Below, one piece after another: positions 24,980 to 29,451 of a DNA stretch of 29,451 nucleotides (position 1 is its first letter; each line of letters starts with the position of its first letter). The stretch is taken from positions 1 to 29,451 of the forward strand of contig CAZYXP010000017.1 in assembly GCA_964651325.1 (NCBI GenBank), written 5' to 3'. The position numbers were made by a program, and so were the translations under genes. A model generated the notes under the pieces. The model was given only the letters and a program-made list of their open reading frames with translations, did no database searches and was not told the DNA's origin. The DNA is from JADFOB01 sp964651325. Lineage in GTDB: Bacteria > Planctomycetota > Phycisphaerae > UBA1845.

Positions 24980-27226
24980 CTATATCACCGATCTCGAAGA
25001 ACCGAACCACCAGGCTAGCCCCATTTCTCCAAGGGCCAGAAGCGCAACCAAGCAAAGCATCGCCGCCGAGAGCTCGCCCGCTCGGATGATCGCTGGGGTC
25101 GCCCGAGGAGAGGAAGCATCGCCGATAAATCGAATGGGTCGATCTATCGCGGCGAGAAAACCGGCCTCCTCCAGTGAGGTCACGTCCGATTCAATCGGAT
25201 CCACGTTCACCACAAAACGGCGCACGCTCGTTCCGATGAGGGCTCGATAGGCGCCGGCGCGCTGTACCGGCCCGTATTCGAGCGCCAATCCATCGTCCAG
25301 CGGTGCGAGTCGCGCGGGAACCTCCTGCTGTTCGAGCTCAGTGATCCGAAGGGCAAGCGACGTTTCCTGGGGGCGCAACCGTTCTCGAATCGTCTCGCCC
25401 ACGCGAAGGTTGCGTTGCGTTCCGTGTGCCTGAGCGAGGTGGGCGAAGGCGTTGATCATCAGCGACACATAATCGCCCTTGGCCGGCAGGTTGTTCCACC
25501 CCATCCCCGCGGTTGTGGTGCAGGTTAACACGCGACCACGCCCGTGCGTCGACGCCACCCAAGCTGCGGCGCCGTCTTCGTATTCAAGCACGATTTCCGC
25601 ACGGCTGGAATTCAGCGTCATCGGCTGATACCGGTCGATCCGCGTCAGAAAAAGTCCGCTGGTCGCGAAGCCTTGAAACGGATGTACCATCGGATGCGTC
25701 AGATTCTGCGCGCCGAAGGTCGTAAGCTGTTCAGAGGCCTCGGTGGACGCCGTCCACGTGCCCGGAAGCACGCCCAGTCCGTCTCGATAAGCAAACCGGT
25801 TGTAGTTGTCGAGATCCAGCGAGTCGCCCGCGAAAATCATCAGGCCACCGCCGGCGCTGGTGAATCGTTCGAGTGCTTGCCAGGTTTCTCGAGCCAGCCG
25901 TGAAACATTGCACAGCGCGATGATGTCGTAGTCAGAGAGAACCTCATCGAGCAGGCTCCCCGCCGTGATGACTTGGGGCCGCCACGTTGTGCTGACGGTC
26001 TGTAGCAGATCGGGATCGCGCCGAGGGTCGTCGGCGGTCCGCAGAATCTGCGGCGCTAAGGCTGTGGCAAGGTACCCCGCCTCGCCTCGCAGCAAGGATG
26101 TTCCGGGCCGACCATCGACCAGGAGCACGGGGCGGGTTCGGCGTGTTTCCAGAGACAAAAATCGGGAATCGTCCTCGCGCAACCCATCGCCGCCATGCCC
26201 CGATAGGCGCGCCTCGAGAACATGGGTGCCGGCCAGCGCCAAGGTGGTCGACACCGAGGCGACGATCGATTGGCCGGACTCAATGACCGGAAGCGTTTGC
26301 CGCCGGATGATTTCGCCTCCGCGACGAAACTCCAACGTCCGGTCGCGCGCGGCAACATCGCCGAAATTGGTGATCGTAGCCGTTAGGATCAGCGGAACCA
26401 TGGTGCCCAGCATGGGTGAGCCGCATGTCAGATTCGTGACGGCCACGTTGCCCGCTTCGGATCCGGATACCCGCGCCACGGTAAGCTGCTCACGCGAACG
26501 CGGTAGCCGGTCCGCCAGTCGCTGCAGCGCGCGGTAGGGCGCCGGCGCCGCTTGGCCATCGGCCGAACCCACATTCCAAGAACCTCGCGCGAGGTCGGAC
26601 ACGATGTGGATGGTTTGATTCTCCGGTGGCGCCTCGCTTTCGTTGAGGATGCGGTAGGCGATCGCGCACGCCCCCTCTATATCGACGCCTCTTTGCGTTG
26701 CGGCGATAGCGGAAAGGCGCTCGCGAACCAGTCGCCGATCATACGCGGCAAAATCAATCACCGCTTCCCCAGGGGCTGCCATTGTAACGACGCTCACCGC
26801 GTCGCCCGGCGGTAGGGCTTCCAGCCAACGTTCCGCGTACGAACGGGCCCGATCGAAGCGAGACCGAGCGTCAGCGGCTCCGGCATTCATGGATAGCGAA
26901 TTATCCAGCATCAGGATATGGTGGCCCCGCGTGGACCCGATAGCGCCCAGCGCCGACGCTGGAAAGTAGGGTCGAGCCAATGCCAGTCCGAACAAGACCA
27001 CCAACGCAATGCGGACCAGCAACAGCAGCCATCGCTCCATCCACACGCGCTTCGCGCTGCGCTGCTGCGCCGCCTGCAAGAACAACATCGCCGCCCACCG
27101 AACCCGCCGGTAACGCCGCCGATTGATCAGGTGGATCACCACCGGGATCAATCCCGTGGCCACCGCGGCCGTGGCGAGCGCCGGATGGATAAACGGTATG
27201 AGCTGGCCTAGCAACAATGACTCCAC
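24980..27226 (-). CDS. BatA-like membrane vWA protein
   Basis: This 748-residue membrane protein begins with the aerotolerance-regulator (BatA) N-terminal domain: PALATAAVATGLIPVVIHLI, RRYRRVRWAAMLFLQAA and MERWLLLLVRIALVVLFGLALA. The vWA domain follows with MIDAS DNSLS (MLDNSLSMNAGA), the Thr in AATQRGVDIEGA and the Asp in HIVSDLARGSW. A middle beta-rich region and a GGGLMIFAGDSLDLDN stretch resembling a pseudo-amidotransferase fold come next, and one transmembrane helix closes the C-terminus. The GTG at 27224-27226 is the start, with the DUF58 stop four bases upstream. BatA proteins act with MoxR-type AAA+ ATPases in aerotolerance in Bacteroides and in similar assemblies elsewhere; the target here is unknown. 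Confidence 0.85.
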   Translation of the reverse strand: MESLLLGQLIPFIHPALATAAVATGLIPVVIHLINRRRYRRVRWAAMLFLQAAQQRSAKRVWMERWLLLLVRIALVVLFGLALARPYFPASALGAIGSTRGHHILMLDNSLSMNAGAADARSRFDRARSYAERWLEALPPGDAVSVVTMAAPGEAVIDFAAYDRRLVRERLSAIAATQRGVDIEGACAIAYRILNESEAPPENQTIHIVSDLARGSWNVGSADGQAAPAPYRALQRLADRLPRSREQLTVARVSGSEAGNVAVTNLTCGSPMLGTMVPLILTATITNFGDVAARDRTLEFRRGGEIIRRQTLPVIESGQSIVASVSTTLALAGTHVLEARLSGHGGDGLREDDSRFLSLETRRTRPVLLVDGRPGTSLLRGEAGYLATALAPQILRTADDPRRDPDLLQTVSTTWRPQVITAGSLLDEVLSDYDIIALCNVSRLARETWQALERFTSAGGGLMIFAGDSLDLDNYNRFAYRDGLGVLPGTWTASTEASEQLTTFGAQNLTHPMVHPFQGFATSGLFLTRIDRYQPMTLNSSRAEIVLEYEDGAAAWVASTHGRGRVLTCTTTAGMGWNNLPAKGDYVSLMINAFAHLAQAHGTQRNLRVGETIRERLRPQETSLALRITELEQQEVPARLAPLDDGLALEYGPVQRAGAYRALIGTSVRRFVVNVDPIESDVTSLEEAGFLAAIDRPIRFIGDASSPRATPAIIRAGELSAAMLCLVALLALGEMGLAWWFGSSRSVI

Positions 27227-27230
27227 CGGG

Positions 27231-28175
27231 CTACCTGCTTCCCATCACACGCGCCGAACGCCCGCGCAAGCGACTGCTGCGCGTCGCGAGGTAGGCGGTT
27301 AGCGCGGTGTCGAGCGGCTGCAACGTTGCCAATGGCTCGAAATCTATCTGCATCCGTCCGCACTCCCTGCTCAGCTTGGCTTGAAAACGCTCCACCTGCG
27401 CCAGGTACGAGGCGCGAAGCGCCTCAGGATCCGCCAGCATGGATCCCGCCGATTCGAGCCCTTCAAACATCGTGGGGCCGCTAAGCGGAAAGCTCATTTC
27501 CTCGTCATCCCAGACATTCCAAATGATCAAATCGTGGTGTCGGAATCGAAGCTTTTGCAGCCCGCGAATCGTGGCGTCGGGATCATCAAAAAGATCGCTG
27601 ATCACCACAACCAACATCCGATGGTTCAGGCGGTCCGCGAGCTGTTCGAACACGTCGCCCGTCGCCGTCTTGGCACCACCGACTTCGCCGGCGAGCTCTC
27701 GAACCACGGTTTTCCACTGGTTTTGATGGCTCGACGGTTTGATCATCGTGCGAATCTCGTCGTCAAACGTGGTGAGTCCGACCGCGTCATGCTGTTTCGA
27801 GGCGAGGTACGATGTCGCGGCCGCCAGCGATGTGGCATACTCCATTTTCGACAGCGGCGACGCCCCCCCCTGAAAACTCATCGACTCACTCGTATCGACC
27901 ACCAGCATGATCGATTGATTCGTTTCCTGCTCGTATTCCTTGATGTAGTGCTTGTCCGTCTTGGCGTAGACCTTCCAGTCGATGTGGCGGATGTCATCCC
28001 CCTGCGCATAGGTTCTATGGTCGGCGAACTCGACGGACAGGCCGCGCCGTGGGGAATGATGCATGCCACCGACGAATCCCTCCACGGTCATGCGCGCGCG
28101 AAGTTCCAGGCCCTTGATTCCCGCGAGCACCTTCGGTGAAAGGTATTTGCGATAGTCCTGAATCCGTTCAGCCAT
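27231..28175 (-). CDS. DUF58-domain protein with vWA fold
   Basis: This 314-residue cytoplasmic protein is a standard partner of MoxR ATPases. The conserved DUF58 block reads LSVEFADHRTYAQGDDIRHI, with WKVYAKTDKHYIKEYEQE after it. The vWA-like part then shows LVVDTSESMSFQGG (DxSxS), the Thr in AKTATGDVFEQLADRL and the Asp in VVISDLFDDP. It has no membrane helix. ATG 28173-28175 has only a weak purine stretch upstream. The gene is 102 bases from the MoxR stop and four bases before the BatA-like start. Its role in the complex (adaptor, MIDAS co-chaperone) is inferred from the known MoxR-DUF58 pairing. Confidence 0.92.
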   Translation of the reverse strand: MAERIQDYRKYLSPKVLAGIKGLELRARMTVEGFVGGMHHSPRRGLSVEFADHRTYAQGDDIRHIDWKVYAKTDKHYIKEYEQETNQSIMLVVDTSESMSFQGGASPLSKMEYATSLAAATSYLASKQHDAVGLTTFDDEIRTMIKPSSHQNQWKTVVRELAGEVGGAKTATGDVFEQLADRLNHRMLVVVISDLFDDPDATIRGLQKLRFRHHDLIIWNVWDDEEMSFPLSGPTMFEGLESAGSMLADPEALRASYLAQVERFQAKLSRECGRMQIDFEPLATLQPLDTALTAYLATRSSRLRGRSARVMGSR

Positions 28176-28277
28176 GGGCCCGTCTCACCGAAAGCGTCAA
28201 GGTCGATCCGTGCTTGGCATGCCGCCGTCATAGTCTTGGCACGCGGTTTTCTTCCGGCGATCCTGCGAACTGCGCGT

Positions 28278-29363
28278 CTACTCCTTGTTCGATGAGAAAA
28301 CGCGCCCCGCCAGAGCCGGGTCAAGTGAAGCGGAAGGATCAGCTTGGATCGTCTTCAGCAATCGGTCCACGATGCTGTCGGCGCTCACGCCATCCGCTTC
28401 CGCGTTGAAGTTCGTGAGAATGCGGTGCCGAAGCACCGGATGCGCCACGCGGGTGATGTCCTCGGACGACACGTAGTATCGACCCTTCAAGACCGCATGA
28501 GCCTTGCCCGCAAGCACAAGCTGCTGAGAGGCCCGCGGCCCCGCGCCCCACGACACATAATCGGACACAAAGTCGGGAACGCCGCCCTGATCCACCCGCG
28601 TCGAACGCACGAGCTTGAGCACGTAGCGCACGATATGATCGGCACACGGAACGCGGCGGACCGTGTCTTGCAACGCGAGGATTTCCTTCGCCGTCAACGT
28701 GCGCTGCAACTTGGTTGCTTTCACCGACGTCGTCATCTTGACGATCTGAAACTCCTCTTCTTCAGAAGGGTAATCGACCAAAATCTTGAAAATAAATCGG
28801 TCGAGCTGCGCCTCGGGCAGCGGGTACGTTCCTTCCTGCTCGATGGGGTTTTGCGTGGCGAGCACGAAGAACGGCCGGGGCAGCTTGTGCGGGAAGCCGG
28901 CCGCGGTGACCTGGTTTTCCTGCATGGCCTCCAAGAGCGCCGACTGCGTTTTCGGGGGTGTGCGGTTGATCTCGTCGGCGAGCACGACGTTGGCGAAAAT
29001 CGGACCGTTGACGAAACGAAGCGATCGGGCTCCCGTGCCGCGATCCTCTTCAATGACTTCCGTGCCCGTGATGTCCGACGGCATCAAGTCGGGTGTGAAT
29101 TGGATTCGCGAGAAACTCAAGGAAAGCAACTGCGCCAACGAGTTGATGATGAGCGTCTTGGCAAGCCCCGGGACACCTTCGATGATGCAATGTCCGCCCG
29201 ACAGCAGCGCCAAAAACAACTCCTCGATGACGGCATCCTGGCCAACGATGATTCTGCTGAGTTCGGTGCGAACCTTTTCGTACGCGCGGATAAGGGCTTC
29301 GACCGATTGTACATCGTCTTGCGGTGGCTCGGCGGAAGGCCCCTTAAACGATTCGCTCATCAT
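28278..29363 (-). CDS. moxR: MoxR-family AAA+ ATPase
   Basis: The product is a 361-residue hexameric AAA+ chaperone-like ATPase that works with vWA proteins on protein or cofactor assembly. Visible motifs are Walker A GVPGLAKT, Walker B VVLADEINR, the MoxR signature ALLEAMQENQVT, sensor 1 VLATQNPIEQEGTYPLPEAQLDRF (split by family as LATQNP and EAQLDRF) and sensor 2 WGAGPRASQQL. The start is double ATG 29358-29363 with a perfect AGGAGG ten bases upstream. Its frame stays open to the window edge, but the extension is repeat sequence and unlikely to be part of the protein. The start codon overlaps TGA of an upstream frame, so this gene may not be the first of the operon. Confidence 0.95.
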   Translation of the reverse strand: MMSESFKGPSAEPPQDDVQSVEALIRAYEKVRTELSRIIVGQDAVIEELFLALLSGGHCIIEGVPGLAKTLIINSLAQLLSLSFSRIQFTPDLMPSDITGTEVIEEDRGTGARSLRFVNGPIFANVVLADEINRTPPKTQSALLEAMQENQVTAAGFPHKLPRPFFVLATQNPIEQEGTYPLPEAQLDRFIFKILVDYPSEEEEFQIVKMTTSVKATKLQRTLTAKEILALQDTVRRVPCADHIVRYVLKLVRSTRVDQGGVPDFVSDYVSWGAGPRASQQLVLAGKAHAVLKGRYYVSSEDITRVAHPVLRHRILTNFNAEADGVSADSIVDRLLKTIQADPSASLDPALAGRVFSSNKE

Positions 29364-29451
29364 GGCGTCATATCCTCCTGTTCGATCGCACCGTCCGCGA
29401 TTGCACTGTTTGCGATTGCACTGTCCGCGATTGCACCGTTTGCGATCAAAT
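29360..29451 (-). CDS. C-terminal tail of an upstream gene with pentapeptide repeats (partial)
   Basis: On the minus strand one frame runs from the window edge to TGA at 29360-29362, overlapping the MoxR ATG as ATGA. Its 29 residues are LIANGAIADSAIANS, then AIADG, then AIEQEDMTP: repeats of AIA(N/D)(S/G). The stop geometry and absence of in-frame stops support a real upstream gene, and the overlap resembles other junctions of this block. The other two frames are also largely open because the repeat is stop-free, so chance cannot be excluded. Nothing can be said about function. Confidence 0.4.
   Translation of the reverse strand, partial: LIANGAIADSAIANSAIADGAIEQEDMTP
29383..29451. repeat. 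15-bp tandem repeat upstream of moxR, four and a half copies
   Basis: Copies begin with CGAT at 29383, 29398, 29413 and 29428. They read CGATCGCACCGTCCG, CGATTGCACTGTTTG, CGATTGCACTGTCCG and CGATTGCACCGTTTG; a partial copy runs to the window edge. The 3' end alternates TCCG and TTTG, suggesting duplication of a 30-bp double unit. Confidence 0.85.

Noticed and set aside
29383..29451. CRISPR array
   Set aside because: The 15-bp units are contiguous with no spacers and no cas genes are nearby; this is a simple tandem repeat.
29364..29451. N-terminal extension of MoxR through the repeat
   Set aside because: No start codon exists in that frame within the window, and the AGGAGG site plus family alignment place the start at 29363.

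Overview
The window looks like chromosomal DNA from a planctomycete-type bacterium, possibly of the Phycisphaerae lineage. This is inferred from gene content and not from a marker gene. The main clues are a long minus-strand block encoding MoxR, DUF58, BatA-N/vWA, vWA/pseudo-glutamine-amidotransferase and DUF4175-like proteins. That block is followed by a secreted terpene-cyclase-fold protein and an NPCBM-domain protein. GC content is high, GTG and TTG starts are common, and the gaps carry several families of short GC-rich palindromic repeats. No rRNA, tRNA, CRISPR array, insertion sequence or phage gene was recognised.

Left part (1-8.6 kb): the end of a four-helix membrane protein gene of unknown function converges on a citrate synthase gene. 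An intergenic stretch of about 480 bp follows. Next is a two-gene RND efflux operon (adaptor, then pump, coupled by a TGATG overlap), divergent from a ComF-like phosphoribosyltransferase gene. The comF 3' end runs into a 24-bp tandem repeat, opposite a small acidic zinc-ribbon membrane protein.

Middle part (8.7-15.7 kb): single genes, mostly on the minus strand. They encode an isochorismatase-like hydrolase, a PilT-type ATPase with a TATAAT box placed for a leaderless transcript, and a UvrD/Rep-type helicase. A plus-strand secreted LolA-fold-like protein and a minus-strand HDOD signalling protein complete this part. The gaps hold a 24-bp perfect inverted repeat, a 15-bp tandem repeat and members of dispersed repeat families.

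Right part (15.9-29.4 kb): one minus-strand block, probably a single operon, read from the right-hand end. Its order is the tail of an unknown gene with a pentapeptide-repeat C-terminus, MoxR ATPase, DUF58 protein, BatA-like vWA protein, vWA/pseudo-GATase membrane protein and a large coiled-coil DUF4175-like membrane protein. A small secreted charged protein, a secreted terpene-cyclase-fold protein and a secreted NPCBM protein follow. Most junctions overlap or are separated by only 4-9 bases. In known MoxR-vWA systems the AAA+ ATPase acts with MIDAS-containing vWA proteins on a membrane or envelope target. Here three separate vWA proteins with intact MIDAS motifs surround large envelope proteins, so the block is best read as an uncharacterised MoxR-driven envelope assembly or remodelling machine. 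Its substrate cannot be read from the sequence.
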